Shown in pieces: positions 33,586 through 44,431 of a DNA stretch of 64,000 nt. Both the position numbers and the translations under genes were made by a program. Under the pieces are notes generated by a model. That model searched no databases, was not told where the DNA came from, and saw only the letters and a list, made by a program, of their open reading frames with translations. Origin of the DNA: Conoideocrella luteorostrata (Eukaryota > Ascomycota > Sordariomycetes > Hypocreales > Clavicipitaceae). The DNA is taken from contig JASWJB010000144.1 in assembly GCA_032433595.1 (NCBI GenBank), forward strand, positions 37,627 to 101,626. Reading direction: 5' to 3'. Positions within the stretch are counted from its first letter, which is position 1. Each line of letters opens with the position of its first letter.

Positions 33586-35491
33586 ATGTCAAGGAGCAAA
33601 GTGCAGCCCAATGGCTGGGTAGCACTACGTTTACCAAATGAGAACTTGCGAGTTCTACAAGCCACACCAAATACGTTCGTTTCCGCTTCTCCCCCCCCCC
33701 CCCGATCGTTTCCGCTGCGCTGACTCGGCATATTTTCTTGTCGAGAAGGAAAACTCTCGTGCTACAAATAAACTGATTGCTTGAATTTTGTTCTGTTCTT
33801 CTTATACACAACTAACACTTTTCCTCAGGACAATATCGCTTGGGAAATACGGCTCGTTCCCCAGCAATCTATTGATCGAGCGACCATTCCACCTTACCTA
33901 CGAAGTACAAGAGAAGCGAGATGGCGAATCCTTCTCCAGATTACGAGTTGTCCCCGGCACAGAGCTCAATGCCGAGATTCTCGCCGAGAAAAATGTCAAC
34001 GAAGAGTCGGCGACAGACGGAGAAGCCGCCATCGTTGCCGGCGAGGGCGAAGAGCTCGCGCTGGTGGATGAGACGGGCAAAGTCGTTGCGCGTTCGAATC
34101 GAGAGATCATCGATGATTCTGCCAGACAGACCCTCACGTCGGAAGAGATTGAGGAACTCAAGAAGAAGGGAACGTCGGCTGGTAAGGACCTCATTGCCAA
34201 GTTGATGCTGTCGCACACGGCAATCGATCAGAAGACGGCATATTCCTTGGCAAAGTACAGGCTGTTGAAGGAGCGAAAGTTCTTGAGGCGGTTTACGGTG
34301 CTGCCTCTCGATGTAGTGCTTCTGGGACAGTGGCTGCTGCAGGATAGGGACGCCGGGAAGGTGCTGGAGTTGAGGGCGGAGATGATGGGCCTGTTGGGGT
34401 GCTGGGCAGATGTTCATTTTGGGGGCGCGCCGGCTGAAGTGAACACGGTGAGTGAGCCTCAAGGCGGGAGGTGGTTGGTTGTGGATGATACCGGAGGCTT
34501 GCTGGTTGCTGCAATGGCGGATAGGATGGGTATATTACACCAAGAGAATCAGGGTGAGGACGATGACGAGGAAGAGAACGAGAAGGGAGATCATATCAAC
34601 GGCGAGGGTCACGTTGAAGACAAGCAAACTCCTGTCGTGAATGGTATAGCACAACAGGAAGAGCAACAGCAACAGCCATCTTCACCGAAAACGACGAGAC
34701 ATTACAAAAAACGTCCTCGTCGCGACGACCTAGATGAGCACTACGCCCCCATCAACACCATCACCCTTATCCACGCCAACTCGCAGCCCAACCTCTCCAT
34801 CCTTCGCTACTTCGACTACGATGCCACCGATCCCAACCCAACGTACCCCTACCACCCCCTCTTCACCAATCTCCTACCCATCTCATGGCTCCAGCTCGTC
34901 AGTCCCCAAGACGACGTAGTATACTCCGAACAGCCCCCCGATGTGGCCCCCGAAGAGCTCGCGACCTGGAAAGCCAACCGCCGGGGCAATTATCACCGCA
35001 AACGAAGAAGATGGGCACGAAGCCGCGAAATCGTCGACTCGACGCGCTTGGGAGGATTCTCAGGCTTGGCTGTAGCAAGCACAATGGATCCGGTGTCCAT
35101 ATTACGCCATACCCTCCCTCTCCTGGCGGGTGGTTCCCCAATCGCCATCTACTCACCTACCATCGAACCGTTATCACAGCTCGCCGATTGCTTCAGTATC
35201 GGCAGACGAGCTGCCTGGGTCTCCTCACCTCCGACAGAGGTAGAAGGCAAGACGCAGGCAGAGCTGGATCGGTGGGGTGGGAGTGAAGAATTCCCTATCA
35301 ATCCAAGTTTGGTGCTCGGGGCGGCGGTGCAGAGCAGTAGAGCGAGGAGATGGCAGGTCTTGCCGGGAAGGACACACCCGTTTATGACGGGCAGGGGAGG
35401 CGCGGATGGGTTTTTGTTCACGGGGTGGAGGGCGATTCCGGCAGAAGGGAGGATTTCGGCGAGGGGCAAATTCCAGAAGAAGGTGAAGTGA
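33586..35491 (+). CDS. TRM6: tRNA (adenine-58-N1) methyltransferase non-catalytic subunit
   Basis: Gcd10/Trm6 pairs with catalytic Trm61 to form m1A58 in tRNAs, including initiator tRNA-Met, in the nucleus. Two exons: 33586-33674 (MSRSKVQPNGWVALRLP…) and 33829-35491, joined in phase to give 583 residues. The join recreates PNTTISLGKYGSFPSNLL, the conserved start of the family, which justifies the small first exon and an unusual donor (GTTCGT). LRVVPGTELNAEILAE follows, and later a Gcd10p domain (EEIEELKKKGTSAGKDLIAK). The middle (about 270-310) carries an acidic Glu/Asp-rich stretch and a Gln-run absent from yeast, making it longer than yeast Gcd10. The intron contains a C-run. The gene is convergent with ARPC3. 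Confidence 0.93.
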
Positions 35492-35805
35492 GGTTGCATT
35501 CACATTACGGGAGGGTATTTTGCATTGTATGACTTTTGGGTAAAGCTGATAAGGCGTTGCGCGTGTCAGATTTTTAGGATTCCATGGGAAAGATCCCGCA
35601 ACTGTAGAGCCGTGAGGGATATACCCAGAAATTAGACAAGATTTCTTGATCGGCATCTGAGCGAGCTCGTATCTCGCGACGACTGAAGGTGAATTGACTT
35701 GGTAAAAGCTTGTGGGCGCGGAAAAAATTTAACGCTCCCATATTTTTGAAACGTTGCTCCAATTCAACTATGCTAAGCATTTCATACCTTTATTTGGATA
35801 GACAT
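35492..35805. other. Convergent 3' region between TRM6 and ARPC3
   Basis: Only 314 bp separate the two stop codons, so the 3' untranslated regions may overlap. Confidence 0.7.
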
Positions 35806-36707
35806 TCACAGCGCCTTGCCCATAAACTTTCTCTTGGTAAAGCTCAACCACCACTTGCTCGGCTTCGTCTCATCATCTGCATACACCCGTGCCAGTAGTC
35901 TGGTAGCCAACTCCTGTCGAACCTGGGACATATATTGCCGTAGTTGTTCGCCATCCTGCCTATCTCTAGGCGCTTCATACATCTATGTTGCAGAAACGAG
36001 ACAAGTCAGCATGAAGGCAAAGGGAGACCTAAATTCAACCATATTCCCCATTGCAGTCTCCGCGAAAGCTGTGAAAAGGAAGATGCCGAGAAAAAAAAAT
36101 CTAGTCGTGTCGAGGGACATACCTGATTCAGAGGAAACCCAGGATCCCCGGGAATAGCAAAATTCAAATCCAACGCCAGGTTCAAGACATCCTTCTGTGC
36201 ATCCCTCATAGTCGCATGGGGCCTGATCTTCTGCAGGCAGTCGCTCAGGAACCAGATTCCGTAGACGAGTAATCGGTCGGCGGGGCCTTGGATCTCGAAA
36301 TTCCGGAAGAACGTGTTGGCGCGGAACAGGGAGATGATCTCATCGAGAATGTCGTAACTCTCGCTGTCTGGGTCGGGAGACTCGTTGGCGGGCAGCGGAG
36401 GTGACGGAACGGGCAGAGTGTACGCCGGACCACGGGTTTTAGTGCGCAATGGGAGGACAGGGAAGTTGCCAATAAGGCGGGGAGGGTTGGGGTCGTTGTT
36501 GAAGATGGAGTTGTAGGCCTGCGAGGTGATGGTTAGTCAATTTGAGGAGTTGGAGTTTGCGTCGTGGCGGAGGTGTTTCTTGGTTGGTGCAACGGTGATG
36601 CTGGGAGGGAATGGGGGGCCATTATGGCAGCGATTGAGACGACGATGAGGTTTGGAGTAGAAGCAGATACGGGTTTTTTTCAGCGCAAGGGGGAAACATA
36701 CTGGCAT
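35806..36707 (-). CDS. ARC18: Arp2/3 complex subunit 3 (ARPC3, p21)
   Basis: Subunit of the Arp2/3 complex, which nucleates branched actin filaments at endocytic patches and hyphal tips. Three exons on the minus strand: 36702-36707 (only ATG CCA), 36123-36518 and 35806-35982, total 192 residues. The joined start reads MPAYNSIFNNDPNPPRLIGN, a textbook ARPC3 beginning. LRTKTRGPAYTLP, the central EIISLFRANTFFRNFEIQGP, AIPGDPGFPLNQMYEAPRDRQ and the terminal SKWWLSFTKRKFMGKAL follow. All junctions are GT-AG. The 6-nt first coding exon would be missed by simple ORF calling, but the homology requires it. The identification is secure. Confidence 0.96.
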
Positions 36708-38844
36708 CTTGAACAGCGAATGGCGAGCAGGAACTGCTCAGTGACGATGGCTCTGCGATGATGGTTTGGTGATGTATGCCCGCTCTTTGTTGCGCGGCGC
36801 TCTGATTTGGCGGGGCTTTTCGAGGAAGCTTGTCGTCAATAGTGGGGCGCAGGCAGTTCCGTCAGATGCTGCGCTGTACTCCGTAGCTAGCCTGTGGCTC
36901 AGAGGTGCGTTGCTGCCTGACGGAATGGCTTGACTGCGAGGCATCAACTTGCTGCGCAGTGTCGTCCCCACTCTGCACGCTGTACCGAGCACATGGTGCT
37001 GGGAAACAGGCAGTCCTGCGAAACATCGTGAACAAGTAATACACACGCCAAAATCTGTCACGCGAGCAAAAAAAGCTATTGATTCTTCACTATTACCACT
37101 ATCAAATCCATAAATATATCGAATCTCTTGTTATTTTAACGACAACAAGAAGTAGCGTTCTTGACTACCTCGGAGTGTTGGTTTCTGATGCGGATTCACC
37201 ACGCCTTAGGATGAAAAGCCCGAATTTCCGGATCCCGAGGCATGGTCGCCGTACTCTAGACGGGTACAAAGACCTGCTAGTGGTAATATGAGAAGTTGCT
37301 CCAGTGCTCACACGAGTAACTAGGAGAGACAAGAATGCGCTGGCATGAGGCACTCATCACGGTTGGGGCACACCTTTTGCATCACCAAACGGAGTTTGCC
37401 ACGCTAAACACGGCAGGTATTCTGGTGTCAAAGGACGTTGAAAGCGGTCATACAACCGCCTGGTTTGCCCCGTCTCTATCCACAAACCAAACCGTAAACG
37501 ATAGCGGCATCCTACACCACCACGAGAAAAACTCGTTTCTGCATCACAAGACGTGTGCCCACCATCAGGCGGCCACAGGTCTGGTAATGCCCTCACAAAC
37601 TCTCCGTCAGCTTATGTACATCCATCCCAGCTCCGGCGGTTGCCCAAATATGGAACAGCCATGTGTGAATGGGCAGACACCAAGATGCACAGAATCAGCT
37701 CTGCTGACTTCTAGTCTCCCACCTGCCCAATCACGGCGCCTGCTACTGAATCTATCCGAACGCTGACTGTGGTATTACTGTCCCTTCGATGGGAGGTCCC
37801 TTCGTTGGGGTACTCCATAGTTACTCTGGACGAACTCTGCAAAAGCAAAAAGTTGCTCTTGAACTCGTCGTGGCTGCCCATCCAGGCCCACAGATCTTGA
37901 ACAGGGGAGTTCCGGATCCGTGATTGGCTTGATCTGGGCCCTGGCTGCCTAAATATCACGTGAATTCGCACAAAGGTCGCGCCTCCTACTAGTGGATCCT
38001 GCAGACCCAACGCCACTGCAGGACGCGTGCGCTATTGTGACTCGCCAAGTTTCTGTGAATTGCGCCCGTATTTGGGTGCGCCGCACATAAAGCATCGAGG
38101 GCCGCTCATCCCTCCCTCCCTTCTCTCCTGTGGTCCGAGTTTTCTGCCCTCCCACAACAACTTCATCAGTCGCTCATCGCCACAAGTTACACAAGGCCTC
38201 CCTCACGCTTATCGCCCTCTTATTGCCAATTTCGACTGCCAATCCATTCCCTGGAGCAGACTTTGACTAGCGCAAAGTGATTGCGTTTTAGTGGATACTC
38301 AGCGATCGGTGCTGTCCAACGCCGCGGGGTCTACCAGGCTGCTAACCAGAGGCAGCGCCAATAACAGCAACAAAATCCACCGAATCAACGCCCCCACACT
38401 GAGACATTCAATTACTGGTATTGTTGTGTACGGAGTACGGAGTACATGACGGAGTGCTGTATGCACCTTCGTGTCGTGTAGTTACACGAAACAGCTCTAG
38501 ACGCCTGTCGCACATAGAGTCCCTCCATGAAACACCAATGCTCGCCTTAGAGTTAGTTCTCCTTTGCTAGCAATTTTTGTTTGTTGAGCACAACTTGTAT
38601 TTTGGATTCCGTTGACCCAGCTTTCCGTGTCACTGTTTGTGGACATTTATTGTTCTAACATACCATCCCTTCGCGCAGCACAACGTCAATATTCCACTTC
38701 CGTTCCGTCGTGGACCATCTGCGCTCGCTGATAGAGCCTCTACCTATTTGCCATCGCCTCTCATCGCGCGCTGCACCGTCATCAACAGTGCTGCTGTTGG
38801 CAGACGACTCGCCACCAAACACGCAGTTGCATAAAGCAACCATC
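36708..38844. other. 2.1-kb intergenic region, divergent promoters
   Basis: Promoter side of both ARPC3 (minus) and the gene at 38845 (plus). It contains two overlapping GTACGGAGTAC elements at 38428-38445. A 143-residue frame at 37335-37766 has no recognisable domain and is not called. Confidence 0.5.
38428..38445. repeat. Two overlapping GTACGGAGTAC elements
   Basis: GTACGGAGTAC at 38428-38438 and again at 38435-38445, sharing one GTAC half. It lies about 400 bp upstream of the next gene. Confidence 0.85.
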
Positions 38845-40137
38845 ATGTCGCAAGTATCTTCAGCTTCTTCTCGAAACGGTGCTCGTCGCAGACGCCCGCG
38901 GCGACCAGCCAAACACTCCCTCAACGGGATTCTACGCCAACACGCTGGCGCATCACTGTTCGTTCGTCCGATATGCTGGACAGACATGCACTCGCGACTC
39001 TTAGGCGCGCACTTTCACGAACTGTCCCCGTGCAGTTTACCTTTACCCAAAACTTTGCCCGGCTCACCACCTTCAAAAGGACATTTGGCACCGTCCAGGG
39101 CAATCACCACCCTAAGCGAATCGCTGACCGAAATCTTACTCCCGGACGCGTTACATCCTATCCTTAGCTCTAACGCTGTCAAGACAGTTCTATCAACACT
39201 CTGGCCCGTTGCCTTTAGCCAGTCATGTCTTTTGCCGGAATTGCACATGTTCTTCGGCGACCGCGTCTATCGGGAGGCTGTGCGCACTCAAGTCATGTGG
39301 ACTTATCCAGGAGACAGCATGCGATCGTCACAGAGCTCCTTCAGATCGACAACTACCCGACCAGCGGACTCGTATAAGTCCTCGACATCAACCCCAACGC
39401 CCCATAATCCAGCAAACCTACCTATGATGTGTTATATTGGAAAAAACCAGCTTGCTTCAATGCGCAAAAATCTGTTTCGAATTGCAGTAGGACCCGGGAA
39501 GAGCTGGAACGGCCCGGTCTTCCGCCTTCAGCAGCTTCGCTCGAAAGCGTTAGTCCCGGCCAACTCTGACCACGACGCGCATTTTGTGGCTATCTTTATC
39601 GCCATGGCACAACGACATTTCTATGGGGCACCAGTACCATCGGGGCGCAGAGATTCACAGTGGTCGCCTTCCAGGGGACGGCCTGAACGTCCTCCATTCG
39701 AAGATATCACGCTAAGAATTCTAACGCACGACAATGACCCAGAAGAGTTCATCGTGTATACTGGTCATGTTTCGGCTTGCTTTCTCGATAGGTTTCACGA
39801 CCCATCAAGAACACCAATGTGCGATGACGACGGAGCTTCAGGAATCAAAATCGAGTACACCAGAATACCTATCTGGCCAATTCTTGGTTTGCGGGAACGA
39901 CTCGGTATAGCCTTGGGAGAGGAGATTGTCGGCCAATTTGACCCATCTGAAATGGAGACATGGGAAACCGATGTCAACAGCACACGGTCCAAGGACAGCA
40001 AACGCAAACGCGATGCTCTCTCCGAAGTCTTTAATGGAAGCTTCGATGAGGACACAGATAGCGATGAACAGCGTTCTCCAGTAAGTGTCAAGAGACGACG
40101 CCTTCCGAAGGGATCCCCTGTTGGCGTCGTAGTCTAG
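38845..40137 (+). CDS. Conserved-looking nuclear protein of unknown function
   Basis: A single-exon frame of 430 residues from the ATG at 38845 (MSQVSSASSRNGARRRRPRR). The frame extends 45 codons further upstream to an earlier ATG at 38710, but the 38845 start has a good context and begins with a typical basic N-terminus. The first 30 residues are strongly basic. The middle contains LLPELHMFFGDRVYREAVRT. The C-terminal half carries YTRIPIWPILGLRERLGIAL and EEIVGQFDPSEMETWE. The tail (KRKRDALSE, then VKRRRLPKG) looks like a bipartite nuclear-localisation signal after an acidic stretch. No catalytic domain is recognised. I believe similar proteins occur in other Sordariomycetes, but that is recollection only. 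Codon use supports coding over most of the length. Confidence 0.7.
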   Translation: MSQVSSASSRNGARRRRPRRPAKHSLNGILRQHAGASLFVRPICWTDMHSRLLGAHFHELSPCSLPLPKTLPGSPPSKGHLAPSRAITTLSESLTEILLPDALHPILSSNAVKTVLSTLWPVAFSQSCLLPELHMFFGDRVYREAVRTQVMWTYPGDSMRSSQSSFRSTTTRPADSYKSSTSTPTPHNPANLPMMCYIGKNQLASMRKNLFRIAVGPGKSWNGPVFRLQQLRSKALVPANSDHDAHFVAIFIAMAQRHFYGAPVPSGRRDSQWSPSRGRPERPPFEDITLRILTHDNDPEEFIVYTGHVSACFLDRFHDPSRTPMCDDDGASGIKIEYTRIPIWPILGLRERLGIALGEEIVGQFDPSEMETWETDVNSTRSKDSKRKRDALSEVFNGSFDEDTDSDEQRSPVSVKRRRLPKGSPVGVVV

Positions 40138-43100
40138 AGTAAGGTGCTGCCCATTCAAGCACGGCTCAGTCGGTTCAAGGTATATGGCATCGGATATGGC
40201 GTTAGGGATTATAGAGGCTTTTTGTGCTGAGCAACATTTGTTTTGGAATGAAGGGATCTTACGACATAACGTAATCGTCTTGTTTATGCTAAAACCAGGC
40301 AATCATGCATGGCGATGATGGCGAATCTCCAGTTCAATAGTATATAAAGGAGGAATACATACGCATAGGCGGCGTTTCTAACATGAGAAGGGCGAACTCA
40401 ACGGCCCGCAAATAGCATTCACTGAAACAGGGTTTCATGTTGAATAGATTATTATGATCAAGAATTTTCGCAAAGCTAGTCAATGTTCTCCGGCAGGGTA
40501 TAGCCGGCAAATATAATATTGATAGACGGTTTGAAAGAAACTATGGATGAAGACAACCGAAGAGGAAAGCGACACGATTAATTATATAACAGTTACCCAC
40601 AGAATAGGTAGGTACAGTCAAGGGCGGTCACTGACATGACAGAACCAGCCCATCCATATCAGAGGAGGTTCGAACTTGTTAGTAGACGAATTCGACAACA
40701 ACTATCTCACATCTCAGAGCCTATTATTGTGGACTATATCATGAACAACTGTTTCTTCCGTACCTTAATTCGTACAACACATGTACAGAACCCAGCATCC
40801 CACTAGACGGACCCAGCACTTAACAGTAATTTTCTGCGCGAATGAACCACTCATGATGTGTAAAGATGATTTGTTCGTTCGAGAATCAGTCTGCCACAAC
40901 TGAGAATACGGCACACCCTGGGAAGTAGTTCCATGCATGCTTCCAAACTCACAGCGACTGATGCACTCTGCGACAGCACATCCCTTTTTGTCAGGGGGGA
41001 AACGAAACAGATCGGGATGCTAAAGAGTCCTAAGAAAGTCGAGTGACCTAGCCATCGGATGCCAGACGTAGGGTAGCTACTATCAATTCAGGGCTTGAGA
41101 ATACATGGACCATTACTGGAACTGGAAACTGAAGTTGCTGGAGACGTCTGAATGACTATACATGTTATAGCAAAGGGCATCATTTGATGGTCTTTGTTGT
41201 CGTTATGATAAAAAGCTATCACAGCGCGGCAACTAATTCCATCGAGCAGCTTATAAGAGCTCTTATGTCAGATCCGCTGGAACGGCCAGTTCTGCACTTT
41301 GCATCTATGACGGCAATTCCATTCCTTCTACACAAGTGCGTAGCGAGTAAACATCTAATTACATGCTCGTAGGCCGAAGCCTCCAGATGTCTATTACCGC
41401 GGTTTATACCACGGAACGGGCTGTGCTTATCCTGATGAACACCAGTGAGTGTTGGGCATAAATACCGACTACATACATAACTAGTTAGTTAGTTAGTAAC
41501 TTGCCAACTACATACGCCAGAAGCAGTCTTTGGATTTCTCGCGGGTTTCACAAACATAGCGGCCGGGGGGTTTTTTTGGTGGCGGGGGAACGAGGGATGT
41601 AGTCCAGAAGGGGGCCAATCCGACTCAAACTGGAAGAACCTTCCACATAGGTGCTAGTAGTGATGTGCGTGATAATGATTCCGGGTTCAAGGGTTGTGGT
41701 CCCATCTCAGACTGACTGAAGTGTTGTCTGTACAACAGAAACAGAACAGACTCGCCTCCCTCGGCCGTTCTATTTGGATTAACACAGCCAGCTAAATTAA
41801 ATTAAATTAGATTAGGAAAGTTGCAGCCTCCATGTGACAATTTGAAAGCGACATTGATAAAACCGCAGGACTGGCGACACGTTGCATGCATGTACTGTCA
41901 AGGGGCACGGGCAGCGTCGTCGAGTCACGACAAAGGATGCAATCGACGGACACGAACTTGAACCCGATTGAATGCGGACAAGGGGACAAGGGGATAAGGG
42001 GATCAAGCTGGTTTAAGTTACTGTCTCTACGAGCCAGCGATCATCTCGTATTGGTTGCCGGACAAGAGAACTGCCTTGTATCTGCAGCAGAGGGTTACAT
42101 TTTTGATAGGAAACTCGTCCCTTTGTTGCCAAGACGGTTAAGAAGAAGATGCCTGGTCTATATGGGAACTGATGTTGCCACCCGCAGAGGATCTGGCAGG
42201 GCAGGCATCCTTGACAGGCGGCTGGTCGGCCGCGTTCTCACATAATGCACTCAAAGAGCTGCGAGAGAAACTGACAGACGGTGGATTGCATGTGGCGGGA
42301 CGCATTCAAGTGCGTATCGTCAGAACAATACTCCGTACTCCGTTACTAAAAGGGCTAGGACGGCTCCCTATAGGCTGGCCGTTGGTGCCAACAAGCGGCT
42401 CGTATCTCACAGATGCCGTAACACTACGGAGTATGGAGTGCATACAACCGCGGGCCATTTTCTAGACCTGTCCGAACCTGGTCAGCGACTGCATGTGAAT
42501 AGATTTGGCTGCGTCAACGGTGAACCTTGGCCAAGATGCTCGTCAGTGGCTGCGACGAACATCAGAAACGGGCAGGTCGGTCGGTGGCTGTTGTTGGTGG
42601 TGTTTATGTTTATGTGCTCCATACTCCATACAGCACAGCCAACAGACAATGAAGCGATTGGTGTAACTTATACGGCCACTTTTCGAGAATCTAATTGGAC
42701 CATGGCTATGTGTACGGAGTAGGTAGGGTATGGACTACTCCGCAGTTATGGTCCGGGGAAGAGCGATTTGGTGTTCACCAGGAGCGCATCCCGAGCGCCC
42801 TGGGGGATTAATCTCGACAGGCCAGCCGGGACGCAAACCTCTCCGAATCTGGTGGCTCTGTTTAGTAGTCTAGTAGTTACCGCGGGCCACACGGGCCAGA
42901 AGCTTGATTGATGCCAAATGGGCAAACAAACGGCCTTTACCTAATGGCGGTAGGCGGTTTGTTGGGATCGTCGGCATTTGGCGAGATGATTTTCATTAGG
43001 GATACGTTGCATGCCGCTGAGGATGCCTGCAGCCACACCAGCCTAGCCTACTTATGCACTCATATGGCGCCTGTACTCCGTACAAAAGTTGGCGTATTGA

Positions 43101-44431
43101 TTGCACGTACGGAGTACTGACGTTAGATGAACTCTATATTGTCCGACGGCATGACGCCAGTGCGGACCCCGGCAGCTGGGATAGAGAGTGCATAAGGAGG
43201 TCTTCGTGTGGTATTACTGTGCCGAGAAGAATGAGGACCTTTGGCCACGCTCGCTGCTCAATTGTCAAGCTCCTACTCCGCACCTAGTAGCTAGTAACTA
43301 AGCTGGTACCGAGTACTTCAAGCAGGTAAATGAACGAAGGAAAAGTCTTGGACCTTATCGATGCAAAGCAACCAAACCAGCCCAATATAGCCCAGTTCTC
43401 GCAGAGTCTCTTTGCCTTCCCAAATGCCGGGAGCGATACTCCGTATTGTAACTGGCAACTGGGTAGGCCATGTAGATCGATCCACAGTCCAGGGACCAAT
43501 TGAAGCCGGCGTGTTTTGTGCGCGGGAGCGACTATGTTCATCTTCTAGAAACCGTGCGCTGCTGTTCTTGTTCTCTGTAGTTGGTCGCTCTGCTGAGGCA
43601 AAAGACACCAACCCCGCAGCATAAATCGTTCAATAATGAATGCCCCTTGCCCAACTTGGCCCCAGACCCAACCCTCCTCTTCGCTTAGGACGGATGGGGG
43701 AGCTTTGGCGCGTGCAGCTTGCTGACGCCACAGCGCTGATTCTAGCCTATTTTCAGATTAGCTGCCCGTCGCCAGTCAAGCAATGTCGGGGATGTCGGCT
43801 CGTAAACTCGCTGATCAGACGAGTTGCTCAAAACTTGCTGGAACTCGTGGCGAGACCCAGGCAGACTCTGCTGTGGCCAGTGCTGTGCTGTGGGCAATTG
43901 AAGCAGTGAACCGTCCGGGGAGTCTGTGTGACGACGATGCCACCAACACTTCCAAGCTAAATTACCTCGTTTTTATGTGGAGGAGGGGTTCACGCCACTT
44001 CGAGTCCTGCTCCGTCTGTCCGCTTCCTTCTCCTTTCAAAGACCTGCACTCATCAATTACTTATTATCTGTGTAGCGCAGCCCCCCCCCCCGCGTGGACG
44101 AATATCTGTATCTGTTCACACGCCCTGATCTCGACCTGACTCTTATTGCTGCATCCAGGCTTGCTTTTGTGAAGCAGCACAATCACTTGCTATCTCAAGC
44201 ACATGCACAGCCCGGTGCGTGCCAGCGTTCACCGACCAACTTTCGATAAAACGCCGCCGACGAAAGGTTTCATTGACGTGCTTGAACATACCGGGTACCG
44301 AGTATTAGTTCGAAATCCCATGGGCCTAATAGGGCTATTTCACCAGTCTCATACTCATTGCTTCTTACCTTCCCTGTCCAAAGGCGACGGAGGCAGAGTG
44401 TCTCTGACGCCAGCGTAAACCTGACTTTCTT
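40138..44431. other. 4.3-kb intergenic region, no supported gene
   Basis: Only short frames without domain content. It carries several GTACTCCGTAC-type elements (42329-42346, 43073-43083, 43107-43117 and partial copies near 42425, 42714 and 43438), a TTAG repeat near 41480 and C/G runs. The right end is the promoter of the Zn2Cys6 gene. Confidence 0.55.
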
